Below the pieces are notes generated by a model, which saw only the letters and a program-made list of their open reading frames with translations, was not told the DNA's origin and ran no database searches. Of a stretch of 64,000 nucleotides of DNA, positions 53,750-62,737 are shown piece after piece (the first letter of the stretch is position 1; the number at the start of each line of letters is the position of its first letter). The stretch is from Gottfriedia luciferensis. Its GTDB lineage: Bacteria > Bacillota > Bacilli > Bacillales > Bacillaceae_G. The position numbers and the translations under genes are program-made. The stretch is from positions 1 through 64,000 of the forward strand of contig NZ_MDKC01000011.1 in the NCBI RefSeq assembly GCF_001712755.1. The letters are read 5' to 3'.

Positions 53750-53776
53750 ACCCAACGATTCGTTGGTTTTTTTTTT
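53750..53776 (+). terminator. Terminator following the amine-oxidase-like remnant
   Basis: CCAACGA pairs with TCGTTGG and is followed by ten T. It probably belonged to the lost gene. Confidence 0.7.
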
Positions 53777-53801
53777 GAAATATGCTTCTTTCATACACTA
53801 A

Positions 53802-54425
53802 GGGTTGATGAGTAAGTAAAAGAGCAAGAATCCGAAATATAGTTCCTCATAAAGGGTTCATGAGTAAGTAAAGGAGCTGGAATACGAAATATAGTTCCTC
53901 ATAAAGGGTTCATGAGTAAGTAAAGGAGCTTGAATCCGAAATATAGTTCCTCATAAAGGGTTCATGAGTAAGTAAAGGAGCTTGAATCCGAAATATAGTT
54001 ACTCATAAAGGGTTCATGAGTAAGTAAAAGAGCAGGAATCCATAATTTAGTTCCTCATAGAGGGTTCATGAGTAAGTAAAAGAGCAGGAATCCGAAATAT
54101 AGTTCCTCATAGAGGGTTCATGAGTAAGTAAAAGAGCAGGAATCCGAAATATAGTTCCTCATAAAGGGTTCATGAGTAAGTAAAAGAGCAAGAATCCGAA
54201 ATATAGTTCCTCATAAAGGGTTCATGAGTAAGTAAATGAGCTTGAATCCGAAATATAGTTCCTCATAAAGGGTTGATGAGTAAGTAAAAGAGCAGGAATC
54301 CGAAATATAGTTCCTCATAGAGGGTTCATGAGCAAGAAAAAGAGCAATAATCCAAAATTTAGTTCCTCATAGAGGGTTCATGAGCAAGTAAAAAATCAAG
54401 AATCTGAAATTAACATACTCATAAA
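53802..54425. repeat. Tandem array of twelve 52-bp units
   Basis: Units start at 53802, 53854, 53906 and every 52 bases to 54374. The core is GGGTTCATGAGTAAGTAAA, then GAGC-GGAATCCGAAATATAG, then TTCCTCATAAA. Units differ at a few positions, with the last two most degraded. CTCAT and ATGAG flank each unit junction as a small inverted repeat. On the minus strand each unit can encode a 14-codon ORF starting MRNYISD. There are no unique spacers, so it is not CRISPR. Confidence 0.92.
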
Positions 54426-54567
54426 GTCTAAGTCAGTAAGCCAAAAGAAAAATAGCTATTTTTGATCTATCCAAGAAAGAGAAAAAAAGGAATTTGCATA
54501 GAATGGATAAGCTTTAATTTGACATACTAAAAAAATATGAAAAGAAATAGAAGGAGGGAAGCATAAG

Positions 54568-55932
54568 TTGAGAAGTCAATTGGCAGTAATAAATGCGCTT
54601 AAGCAAGAATTTGAGGGAGCAAAAGATTTAATTATCCATTCATTTGAATATTATGAACAACAAATTTGTTTGATCTATCTTCAAGATCTATGTGACGCGG
54701 ATAAAATTAAAACTGATATCATCCAACCACTTATGCTTTGTGATAAAGAAAGTAAATTTCTGTTACACATACTCTCCCTATCTAATTGTGAGTCGATTCA
54801 AAACAAAAGGTATTTAGGGGAATATATAATTTCTGGTAACGTGTTAATTTTCATATCAAATGGGATATATGCTTTTAATGCAATTCGTGCTATGAATACT
54901 GAATCTGTAGAATCTGCAGTAGAAACATCAGTTCAAGGACCACAAAAAGCTTTTTCACATGACCTCAGTACAAATATAGCGATAATTCGTAAAAGATATC
55001 CTTCCAATAAATTAAGCATTGAGTATCAAACAGTTGGAACAATCTCAAAAACAAATATAGCAATACTTTATGATTCTAATTATGCAGATAAAAAGGTAAT
55101 TGATGAATTAAAAAGTCGTCTTAAGAGGGTAAAGATGGATGTAATACAAGCAGCTGGTCAATTAGAAAGGATACTTTCTGATAAAAAGATTCATTTATTT
55201 CCTACCATGATGATAACAGAAAGACCTGATCGAACTGTTTCAAATCTTGCCCAAGGTAAGGTTATTATTGCTATGGATGGAACGCCATTTACTTTGATTA
55301 CGCCTTCTGTATTTTTTGATTTTATAGCTTCAATGGATGACTTATATCATTCTTTCTGGATAAAAAAACTTTTGCAATCAATAAGATATATTGCCCTTAT
55401 TATAACATTGGTGTTACCTGCTTTTTATATTGCAATTACCTCGTATAACCCGGAAATATTAAGGTCCCAACTTACTTTGACGATTGCAGGTAGTAGGGCA
55501 GGAGTTCCTTATCCATCATTTTTTGAAGTGCTTTTTATGATGTTAGCTGTTGAAATGTTAATTGAAGCTAGTATTAGACTACCACGAGTAATTGGCCCAA
55601 CTGCTACGACTGTTGGTGGACTTATACTTGGTCAAGCTGCACAACAAGCACAACTTGTAAGTTCCATCATGATTATTATTACTGCATTTGTTGCCATTTC
55701 TAATTTTACGATCCCAATCAGTGCAATGAGTTTCTCAATTCGATGTATTAGATACCCACTGATTATATTAGCAACTCTATTTGGGTTAGTCGGATTAGTT
55801 GGAGGTATGCTTGTACTTATCTGTTATTTTGCTAATAAGCGAAGCTTTGGGACTCCTTTTTTAGCGATTGAATGGGGATCTTCCGATAAAATTGAAACGA
55901 TAACTGAGAACCCAAAGGGGGGGCAAAGCTAG
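54568..55932 (+). CDS. Spore germination receptor A subunit (GerA/GerK family)
   Basis: The 454-residue protein starts at TTG with AAGGAGGGA about eight bases upstream. The hydrophilic domain carries EYQTVGTISKTNIAILYDSN and AQGKVIIAMDGTPFTLI. The membrane half has GSRAGVPYPSFFEVLFMMLA and EASIRLPRVIGPTATTVGGL, which is the core GerA A-subunit signature. It heads a three-gene A-B-C receptor operon in the spore inner membrane that triggers germination on a nutrient. The germinant cannot be predicted. Confidence 0.95.
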   Translation: MRSQLAVINALKQEFEGAKDLIIHSFEYYEQQICLIYLQDLCDADKIKTDIIQPLMLCDKESKFLLHILSLSNCESIQNKRYLGEYIISGNVLIFISNGIYAFNAIRAMNTESVESAVETSVQGPQKAFSHDLSTNIAIIRKRYPSNKLSIEYQTVGTISKTNIAILYDSNYADKKVIDELKSRLKRVKMDVIQAAGQLERILSDKKIHLFPTMMITERPDRTVSNLAQGKVIIAMDGTPFTLITPSVFFDFIASMDDLYHSFWIKKLLQSIRYIALIITLVLPAFYIAITSYNPEILRSQLTLTIAGSRAGVPYPSFFEVLFMMLAVEMLIEASIRLPRVIGPTATTVGGLILGQAAQQAQLVSSIMIIITAFVAISNFTIPISAMSFSIRCIRYPLIILATLFGLVGLVGGMLVLICYFANKRSFGTPFLAIEWGSSDKIETITENPKGGQS

Positions 55933-57024
55933 TTGACCCGTCACTTTTACTATACTGTACTGCTAACAATGATGTTGAATATTATTATCAATGTACCAAT
56001 GATTTTAATTGGCGAGCGTTTTAATGGGTCTCTTATATCTATGGTGTTAAGTGTTTTGATTGGTGGAATATTTATTTATTTGTTTACGATCGGAATAAGT
56101 AAATTTCCTAATAAAGGATTGCCCGAAATTTTTAACAATAGACTACCTAAACTTGTTAAAAACATTTACTTAGCATTTTTAGGCGTAATGTGGCTGGCTG
56201 CAGGGGCATTTGTTTTAATTTCTTTCACATATATTACTGTACTGTATTTAAATACTGAGTTAAAAATGGGATATGTTTTAGCTTTTTTTCTAGTTATTGT
56301 TATTTATGGAGCAAATTGTTATACAAAATCAATCCTCAACGTTATTGAAATAATGGTACTTGTAGCTACTCCAGTTGTTTTTTTTATCGTTTATAAAGCC
56401 ATGGCAAGCAAATATTTTTATTTCGTCCATATTAAAAGAATACTCCATTATTTTTGGCAAATGCCTAACTATAGTTCTATTTCAGCTGCTACTTATTTTT
56501 TTACAGGCTATATAAATCTAGCTATCATTAATCGTTATCTTGAAACGAAAAAGGTTGTTAAATTTCTGTGGATTTTACCTTTAATCGGATTCGTTGTAAT
56601 TAGTTTTACATTTTTCGTCCCAATTGCTTTTTTAGGTGTTAAAGGGATTAATGATGTAGTGTTTCCTTGGGTCTTCATAACGGATTCTCTAAGAATGGAA
56701 TACGGGTTTATCGAAAGAGTGCTATATTTGATGCTTTATATATTCCTTTTGATGTCACTATTATTTAGCATATTAACATGGCATGTTGGTTTAAAACTAT
56801 TTGAAGGAATGTTTTTTAATTATAATTTGAAACCTGCTAAAAAAAGGAAATTTTATGGATATATGATCTTTCTATTTTTTGGAGCCGTTACGATGACACT
56901 GCAGACATTTACGAACGAAAGAGAATTATTTGATCTGATTAAAATATGGCAAAATATCCGTTTTCCTGCTGAAGGCATATTAGTAGTGTTAATTTTTTTC
57001 TTATCACGGAGGCAAAGAGCATGA
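55933..57024 (+). CDS. Spore germination receptor B subunit (GerB-type permease)
   Basis: The 363-residue integral membrane protein has about ten helices and belongs to the amino acid/polyamine-like endospore germination permease family. TTG directly follows the stop of the A subunit, with an AAAGGGGGGG site inside that gene. KFPNKGLPEIFNN near residue 55 and the repeated aromatic helices fit GerKB/GerAB. This subunit is thought to bind the germinant. Confidence 0.92.
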   Translation: MTRHFYYTVLLTMMLNIIINVPMILIGERFNGSLISMVLSVLIGGIFIYLFTIGISKFPNKGLPEIFNNRLPKLVKNIYLAFLGVMWLAAGAFVLISFTYITVLYLNTELKMGYVLAFFLVIVIYGANCYTKSILNVIEIMVLVATPVVFFIVYKAMASKYFYFVHIKRILHYFWQMPNYSSISAATYFFTGYINLAIINRYLETKKVVKFLWILPLIGFVVISFTFFVPIAFLGVKGINDVVFPWVFITDSLRMEYGFIERVLYLMLYIFLLMSLLFSILTWHVGLKLFEGMFFNYNLKPAKKRKFYGYMIFLFFGAVTMTLQTFTNERELFDLIKIWQNIRFPAEGILVVLIFFLSRRQRA

Positions 57025-58112
57025 ACCGTATTTTAACGTTGTTGTTAATTATGGAATTAAGTTTTATGTCTGGTTGCCAATTACTCGATGTTGATAAACG
57101 TTTTTTTGTCGTAGCGATAGGAATCGATCATACAGATGAAAATGGCGTCTACCTTGTGTCAGTGAAATTAGCCATCCCATCAGCACAAATTGGAGCGGGA
57201 AGGTCTAATTTTCAAATTATTTCTCAAAAATCAACTTCAGTTTCTGAGGCCATTAGAATAATCCAATCTTTAGTAGATAAAAAATTAGATTTTGCTCAAT
57301 GTAGGGTAATCGTTATCGATAAAGAGCTACTAGGTGAAAACCAAATTGATTTGATGAAGTGGTTTATTAAACGGCCAGATATTCAAGGTGTTGCTTATGT
57401 AGCTGTAGGAGAACCTTCTGCAAAAGAAGCTTTATCATGGAGGGTTAAATCAGAGAGATTAGCGGGTAACGCTGTTGTGTTAGCTTTTAATGAAGAAACA
57501 AATAGGTCACCATATGTAATGTCAGAGATACTTAATGATTATTATATGGGATTGATAGAAAACGGTATAGATCCATATTTACCTATTATTGAACCGTTCG
57601 ATAGTTCCTTTAAAATTAATACTTCCGCAGTTTTTAAAGGAACAAAATTTAAAGCAGTATTAAATCGTGATGAAACAAGGATGCTTAATGAGCTCTTAAA
57701 TCCCAAAGTAACAACATTAATTAATGTTGGAAAAGGAAAAAATCAATTTTACATAAGTGCTGAAAATATGAAAACTGACATGAAAATTGTTATGCCTAAA
57801 AATAAAAAGCCATATCTAGACGTTCATATAAAGGTAAAAGGATTTATTGAGGAATCTAATAAGACACTACATCAAGATATAGAATTGAAAGAGTATGAGA
57901 AAAAAGCATCAATTATTATGAGCTCAAGAACAAAAAAATTTCTAGAACGTCTACAGGAATTAAATGTTGATCCACTTGGACTTGGGTTAAACTATCAAGC
58001 AAAATACGGAGTGACAAAAAAAGTAATAGATAAGTGGGAAGAAATTTATCCAAAACTTGAACTTCGAGTAAAATCAGAAGTGATACTAAAGGGAACTGGT
58101 ACTATGTATTAA
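57021..58112 (+). CDS. Spore germination lipoprotein C subunit (Ger(x)C)
   Basis: The 363-residue protein has a lipoprotein signal with lipobox FMSGC (Cys19) and the family features RFFVVAIGID, ISQKSTSVSEAIRIIQSLVD and WFIKRPDIQG. It ends with the Ger(x)C C-terminal domain. The ATG overlaps the end of the B-subunit gene by four bases, so the three subunits are translationally coupled. No clear T-run terminator follows before the SAM riboswitch promoter. Confidence 0.94.
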   Translation: MNRILTLLLIMELSFMSGCQLLDVDKRFFVVAIGIDHTDENGVYLVSVKLAIPSAQIGAGRSNFQIISQKSTSVSEAIRIIQSLVDKKLDFAQCRVIVIDKELLGENQIDLMKWFIKRPDIQGVAYVAVGEPSAKEALSWRVKSERLAGNAVVLAFNEETNRSPYVMSEILNDYYMGLIENGIDPYLPIIEPFDSSFKINTSAVFKGTKFKAVLNRDETRMLNELLNPKVTTLINVGKGKNQFYISAENMKTDMKIVMPKNKKPYLDVHIKVKGFIEESNKTLHQDIELKEYEKKASIIMSSRTKKFLERLQELNVDPLGLGLNYQAKYGVTKKVIDKWEEIYPKLELRVKSEVILKGTGTMY

Positions 58113-58208
58113 CTTCGGTTTAATGGCAATAAAAAATTATAAAATTTTATTTTTTCTAATAAATACAACAATGAAAGCGCTATCTCAAAAAATGTTTAAA
58201 TTCCCTTA

Positions 58209-58237
58209 TTGACAATCTGTTTACTAGGATTTATGAT
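58209..58237 (+). promoter_or_regulatory. Promoter of the SAM-riboswitch operon
   Basis: TTGACA, 17 bases, TATGAT. A transcript starting near 58244 would begin 21 bases before the SAM aptamer. Confidence 0.8.
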
Positions 58238-58264
58238 TCAGTTAAAGAAATTACATAATTCAAA

Positions 58265-58368
58265 CTTATCGAGAGTGACCGAGGGATCAGGCCCTATGAC
58301 GTCCGGCAACCTCCTTATTTAGGAACGGTGCCACTTCCTGCAGAATGAAATCATTCTGATAGATAAGT
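58265..58368 (+). ncRNA. SAM-I (S-box) riboswitch
   Basis: CTTATC and GATAAG close P1. Between them lie AGAGTGACCGAGGGATCAGG, CCCTATGACGTCCGGCAACC and AACGGTGCCACTTCCTGC, the conserved S-box core. A terminator follows at 58389. It should switch off the monooxygenase and ATP-grasp genes when SAM is high. Confidence 0.96.
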
Positions 58369-58388
58369 CGAAAACAATTGTTTCCGAT

Positions 58389-58417
58389 GCCTCTTTCTGA
58401 ATGAAAGAGGCTTTTTT
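58389..58417 (+). terminator. Attenuator terminator of the SAM riboswitch
   Basis: GCCTCTTTC pairs with GAAAGAGGC around a five-base loop and is followed by six T. Confidence 0.92.
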
Positions 58418-58529
58418 ATTTTTTATTTATTTACGCGGAAGGTTAAACAAAACTGAATTCCACTATATATAAATCCAACTTAACCGATGCGAAAACTAGA
58501 TAATTTTGAGGATAAAGGAGAGAATAGAA

Positions 58530-59579
58530 ATGAAATATGGTTTTTGGTTACCGATTTTTGGAGGATGGTTACGTAATGTGGATGACGAAAGCATGCCACC
58601 AACATTTGAATATGCTAAAGAGGTCATTCAATCAGCTGAAAGATGGGGATATTCGACTACTTTAATTGCTGAATTATATTTAAACGATATTAAAGGTCCA
58701 GAACATGATTCCCTTGAAGCTTGGTCTACAGCAGCGGCACTTGCTGCAGTAACGGAAAAAATCGAAATTATGACCGCGATTCGTCCAGGTTTTCATAATC
58801 CTGCAGTAACAGCAAAAATGGCTGCTAATATCGATCAAATCAGTAACGGCCGTTTTACGCTAAACGTCGTTTCTGCATGGTGGGCAGAAGAAGCTCGTCA
58901 ATATGGCGGTATTTTTACAGAACATGATGAACGCTATGCCCGTACAGAGGAGTTTATTGATGTCCTAAAAGGCTTATGGACAGAAGAAACGTTCAATTAT
59001 TCAGGAAAATTTTACGACTTAAAAGATACGAAACTTGCTCCAAAACCTGTGCAAAGACCAAACCCGATTCTTTATGCAGGTGGTGAAAGTGAAAAAGGTA
59101 AGCAAACAATTGTTGAAAAATGTGACGCTTATGTGATGCACGGTGGAACAGTTGAAGAAATTAATCAGAAAGTAACAGATATGAAAGTACGCCGTGAACA
59201 AACTGGCAATGCACCTTTAAGTTCTTTCGGTATGGCTGCTTATGTTATTTGTAGAGATACAGAAGAAGAGGCTTTAGCTGAGTTAGAAAAAATTACGACT
59301 GTGAAAGATTCTAGCGGTTATGCGGGCTTTAAAGACTTCACGACTAAATCACAATTAGAGCAACAAATACAATTACAAGATTACTCAGTTTCAAATCGTG
59401 GTCTTAGAGCAAATCTAGTAGGGACACCAGAGCAAATTGCAGATCGAATTTTACAATATGAAGAAGCTGGCTTAGACTTATTATTATTACAATTTTCACC
59501 TCAATTAGAGGAAATGGAACGCTTTTCAAAGCAAGTTATGCCATTAGTAGAAAAAAAACGTAGTTTAATAAAAAACTAG
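58530..59579 (+). CDS. LLM-class flavin-dependent monooxygenase (SsuD/SfnG-like)
   Basis: ATG 58530 is preferred because AAAGGAGAG precedes it; the TTG at 58506 lies upstream of that site. The 349-residue protein begins MKYGFWLPIFGGWL and shows the LLM features TAIRPGFHNPAVTAKMAANI and SNGRFTLNVVSAWWAEEARQ. It is close to alkanesulfonate and dimethyl-sulfone monooxygenases, which use reduced FMN to release sulfite. Control by a SAM riboswitch supports a sulfur-scavenging role that feeds methionine or cysteine synthesis. The substrate is unknown. No separate flavin reductase gene is adjacent. Confidence 0.88.
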   Translation: MKYGFWLPIFGGWLRNVDDESMPPTFEYAKEVIQSAERWGYSTTLIAELYLNDIKGPEHDSLEAWSTAAALAAVTEKIEIMTAIRPGFHNPAVTAKMAANIDQISNGRFTLNVVSAWWAEEARQYGGIFTEHDERYARTEEFIDVLKGLWTEETFNYSGKFYDLKDTKLAPKPVQRPNPILYAGGESEKGKQTIVEKCDAYVMHGGTVEEINQKVTDMKVRREQTGNAPLSSFGMAAYVICRDTEEEALAELEKITTVKDSSGYAGFKDFTTKSQLEQQIQLQDYSVSNRGLRANLVGTPEQIADRILQYEEAGLDLLLLQFSPQLEEMERFSKQVMPLVEKKRSLIKN

Positions 59580-59594
59580 AATGGGGACATAAAA

Positions 59595-60548
59595 ATGAGC
59601 AAAGTATATGTAATACATGAAAATAGTGAATGGACAATCCATTTAACAAAAAGATTAGAGGAGCTTGGTGTTCCATTTGAAGAATGGCATTTAGACGAAG
59701 GTACTGTTGATTTATCAACCGTACCACCAGAAGGGATTTTCTATAGTCGAATGAGTGCTTCTTCTCATACACGTGATCATCGTTTTGCAGCAGAATTTAC
59801 TGGGCAAGTCTTAGCTTGGCTTGAAGCACATGGCCGTACGGTTTTAAATGGTACGAATGCCCTAAAGCTAGAAGTTAGTAAGGTTTTACAATACTTAGAG
59901 CTAGAAAAGTATGGTGTTAAGACTCCAAAAACGATTGCAGCGGTTGGAAAAGAAAACATTATTAAGGCAGCTAATAGCTTTGATGGACAGTCATTTATTA
60001 CAAAGCATAATCGTGCAGGTAAAGGCTTAGGTGTTCAGCTTTTCCATAGTATTGAAGCTTTAAAAGCTTATGTAGAAGGACCTACATTCGAAGAACCAGT
60101 CGATGGCATTACCCTTATTCAAGAATACATCCAATCACCTGAAAGCTACATCACTCGTTGTGAATTTGTAGGAGGAAACTTTGTATATGCTGTTAAAGTT
60201 GATACTTCGGAAGGTTTTGAACTTTGCCCAGCTGATGCATGCCAAATTGGTGATTTATTCTGCCCAGTAGGAGAAGAAGTAGAAGAGAAGCCTAAGTTCC
60301 AAATCATTGAAGGCTTTGAGGACGAAATAATAAATAAATATAAAGAAGTTCTAGTTAAAAATAATGTTCAAGTTGCCGGAATCGAATTTATTAGAAATGC
60401 TGAAGGCACAATTTTTACTTACGATATCAATACAAATACGAACTATAACTCAGATGCAGAAGAAAAAGCTGGAAAATTCGGAATGCTTGAATTAGCATCA
60501 TTTTTAAAGAAGTCTTTGGAAGAAAAATACACTACTACAGCAAAATAA
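59595..60548 (+). CDS. ATP-grasp ligase, RimK-like
   Basis: The 317-residue protein has the ATP-grasp fold. FITKHNRAGKGLGVQLF is the glycine-rich ATP loop, LIQEYIQSPESYITRCEFVG holds the adenine-contact segment, and TYDINTNTNYN occupies the magnesium site. RimK relatives usually have D-N-P there; the proline is replaced. It joins an amino acid to an acceptor in related proteins. It lies 15 bases after the monooxygenase in the same SAM-controlled operon. A link to sulfur metabolite processing is inferred; acceptor and donor are unknown. Confidence 0.85.
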   Translation: MSKVYVIHENSEWTIHLTKRLEELGVPFEEWHLDEGTVDLSTVPPEGIFYSRMSASSHTRDHRFAAEFTGQVLAWLEAHGRTVLNGTNALKLEVSKVLQYLELEKYGVKTPKTIAAVGKENIIKAANSFDGQSFITKHNRAGKGLGVQLFHSIEALKAYVEGPTFEEPVDGITLIQEYIQSPESYITRCEFVGGNFVYAVKVDTSEGFELCPADACQIGDLFCPVGEEVEEKPKFQIIEGFEDEIINKYKEVLVKNNVQVAGIEFIRNAEGTIFTYDINTNTNYNSDAEEKAGKFGMLELASFLKKSLEEKYTTTAK

Positions 60549-60558
60549 TCTATTTAGA

Positions 60559-60600
60559 AAAGCTCAAGCCTATATGTAACAAAGGTTTGGGCTTTTTTTG
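60559..60600 (+). terminator. Terminator of the monooxygenase/ATP-grasp operon
   Basis: AAGCTCAAGCCT pairs with AGGTTTGGGCTT (wobble pairs) and is followed by seven T. Confidence 0.82.
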
Positions 60601-60795
60601 TGGTCAGTTTGTTAAAATTTTTCTAGAACTAAGAGTAATAGGCAATTATTTGAGAGGAATATGCTAACGATTAAAAATAATATATTGATAATATAAGATT
60701 GTAAGTTGTTATTAAATTTTGAGGCAAAAAAGGTCTAATGACTCGTACCACTTGATTTTTAAAATAGGCTTTTAAGATTCAAAAGGGGGATACAA

Positions 60796-61380
60796 ATGAA
60801 AAAGACTTTTTATTTAATGAGACATGGACAAACATTATTTAATAAAAGAAGGAAAATTCAAGGTTGGTGTGATTCACCTTTAACTGAATTTGGAATTAAA
60901 CAAGCAGAGGCTGCTGCAAAGTACTTTAGAGAACAAAAAGTTATTTTTGATCATGCCTATTGTTCCACATCAGAAAGAGCTAGTGATACGTTGGAAATCG
61001 TGACGGAATTGCCGCATACAAGATTAAAAGGATTAAAAGAATGGAATTTCGGAACTTTTGAAGGTGAAAGTGAAGATTTAAATCCAGCGCTACCTTATGG
61101 TGATTTCTTTGTTAAGTTTGGTGGAGAAGATCAAAAAGAACTGCAACAAAGAATGGCTACTACATGCCAAAAAATAATGGAAGAAGACAATGAAGTGGTA
61201 TTAGCTATATCCCATGGAGCAGCTTTAAGAAATTTCATGCGGGTTTGGGAGCATAGAAGTTCGATTGTACAACAAGATCGAATTGGAAATTGTTGCATCC
61301 TTAAGTTTGAATATGAGAACAGGGAATTTAAATTAGTAGAGATTATCAATCACAATTTTAGTGATGTAGTCCAGGTATAG
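60796..61380 (+). CDS. Histidine phosphatase family protein
   Basis: The 194-residue phosphoglycerate-mutase-like enzyme has the phospho-acceptor LMRHGQTLFN and the second histidine in AISHGAALRNF. The proton donor region is EWNFGTFEGE. Substrate is not predictable; relatives include broad phosphatases and cobalamin-related CobC, but nothing here links it to B12. AAGGGGG lies before the ATG. It is followed 48 bases later by the aldo/keto reductase and may be cotranscribed with it. Confidence 0.88.
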   Translation: MKKTFYLMRHGQTLFNKRRKIQGWCDSPLTEFGIKQAEAAAKYFREQKVIFDHAYCSTSERASDTLEIVTELPHTRLKGLKEWNFGTFEGESEDLNPALPYGDFFVKFGGEDQKELQQRMATTCQKIMEEDNEVVLAISHGAALRNFMRVWEHRSSIVQQDRIGNCCILKFEYENREFKLVEIINHNFSDVVQV

Positions 61381-61428
61381 TTTTTAAAGATTAATAGATT
61401 ACATATTTCCGAAAGTGAGGATAAAACA

Positions 61429-62418
61429 ATGGAATACACAAAACTTGGGAATACAGGATTAGAAATATCTAGAGTTTGCCTTGGTTGTATGGGATTTGGA
61501 GATGCAAAACGTTGGATTCATCCATGGGTAATCGATGAGGAAAGTAGCCGTACAATCATTAAAAAAGCACTAGACTTAGGGATCAATTTTTTCGATACGG
61601 CGAATGTCTATTCAGATGGAACTAGTGAAGAATATGTTGGTAGAGCTTTAAAAGATTATGCCAATCGAGATGAAATTGTTCTTGCTACGAAGGTTTATTT
61701 CCCTATGCACAAAGGTCCGAACGGTTTAGGACTTTCCCGAAAGCATATTATGAGTGAAATTGATAAAAGTCTTAAACGACTAGGAACAGATTATGTGGAT
61801 TTATACCAAATCCATCGTTGGGATTATAACACTCCAATCGAAGAAACAATGGAGGCACTTCATGATCTAGTAAAAGCTGGAAAAGTAAGATATATCGGTG
61901 CTTCCGCTATGTATGCATGGCAGTTTTTGAAGGCATTACATGTTGCAGAGAAAAATGGATGGACCAAATTTGTCTCGATGCAAAACCATCTGAACCTCAT
62001 ATACCGTGAAGAGGAAAGGGAGATGCTGCCTCTTTGTAAAGAAGAAAAAATCGGCGTAATTCCATATAGTCCACTTGCGTCAGGAAGATTGACACGTGAT
62101 TGGTCAAATACGACACTTAGATCTGAAACTGATGAAACTCAAAAATCTAAATACGGTGCAACTGAAAATACGGATCGTCATGTTGTGGAACGTGTTGCAG
62201 AGATTGCTGAAAAACATGGAGTAACAAAATCAAACATTGCTCTTGCTTGGTTACTGCAGAAAGAACCAGTATCAGCACCAATTATTGGAGCTACTAAAAT
62301 TTCACATTTAGAAGATTCTGTTGGTGCATTGTCGGTTAATTTAACCGCGGAAGAAGTTGCATATTTGGAAGAGCCTTATGTTCCACATCCGGTAGTTGGT
62401 GCTTTAGGCCCTAATTAA
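61429..62418 (+). CDS. Aldo/keto reductase
   Basis: The 329-residue TIM-barrel NADPH oxidoreductase has the catalytic tetrad in FFDTANVYSDG (Asp, Tyr), LATKVYF (Lys) and YQIHRWD (His). The cofactor loop is GVIPYSPLASGRL, and NIALAWLLQKEPVSAPIIGA lies near the C-terminus. It resembles the YajO/AKR12-14-type enzymes. Substrate unknown. Start supported by the typical MEYTKLGNTGLEISRVCLG opening. Confidence 0.92.
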   Translation: MEYTKLGNTGLEISRVCLGCMGFGDAKRWIHPWVIDEESSRTIIKKALDLGINFFDTANVYSDGTSEEYVGRALKDYANRDEIVLATKVYFPMHKGPNGLGLSRKHIMSEIDKSLKRLGTDYVDLYQIHRWDYNTPIEETMEALHDLVKAGKVRYIGASAMYAWQFLKALHVAEKNGWTKFVSMQNHLNLIYREEEREMLPLCKEEKIGVIPYSPLASGRLTRDWSNTTLRSETDETQKSKYGATENTDRHVVERVAEIAEKHGVTKSNIALAWLLQKEPVSAPIIGATKISHLEDSVGALSVNLTAEEVAYLEEPYVPHPVVGALGPN

Positions 62419-62443
62419 TGTCAATTTTAGTATAATGAATTTA

Positions 62444-62480
62444 TCCCCTATTTTCCTTAAGTGTGAAAAGGGGTTTTTTT
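62444..62480 (+). terminator. Terminator of the aldo/keto reductase
   Basis: CCCC-TA-TTTTC pairs with GAAAA-GGGG, followed by seven T. Confidence 0.8.
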
Positions 62481-62671
62481 AGGTGATTTCACTATCAATA
62501 GCTCTAGTTTATAAAGTATGAGTTAGTATATATATCGTTTATATTGCTTTTCTAAGCCTTACTTTTAGAAAGAATTCATAAATCAAATGTTCAAGCTGTA
62601 AATTTTAAATGCATTTGTAAGAGCGCTATTTTCAACAATATTGAAGTAGGAAATTATCACTTGTTTTTTTG

Positions 62672-62684
62672 TATCACAGTGATA
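62672..62684. promoter_or_regulatory. Palindromic operator candidate
   Basis: TATCAC-A-GTGATA is a perfect palindrome about 55 bases before the DUF3967-like start. A half site TATCAC lies at 62656, and related GTATCAC and GCGATA sequences lie after the gene near 63590-63635. It may be bound by the protein itself. The remainder of 62481-62671 is empty. Confidence 0.4.
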
Positions 62685-62737
62685 TATGTTGCAATATGCC
62701 GAAAAATCCTTCATATTTGTTAAAAAGGAGGTCCGAT

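Noticed and set aside
53802-54425. CRISPR array
   Set aside because: The 52-bp units abut directly, without unique spacers, and no cas genes are present.
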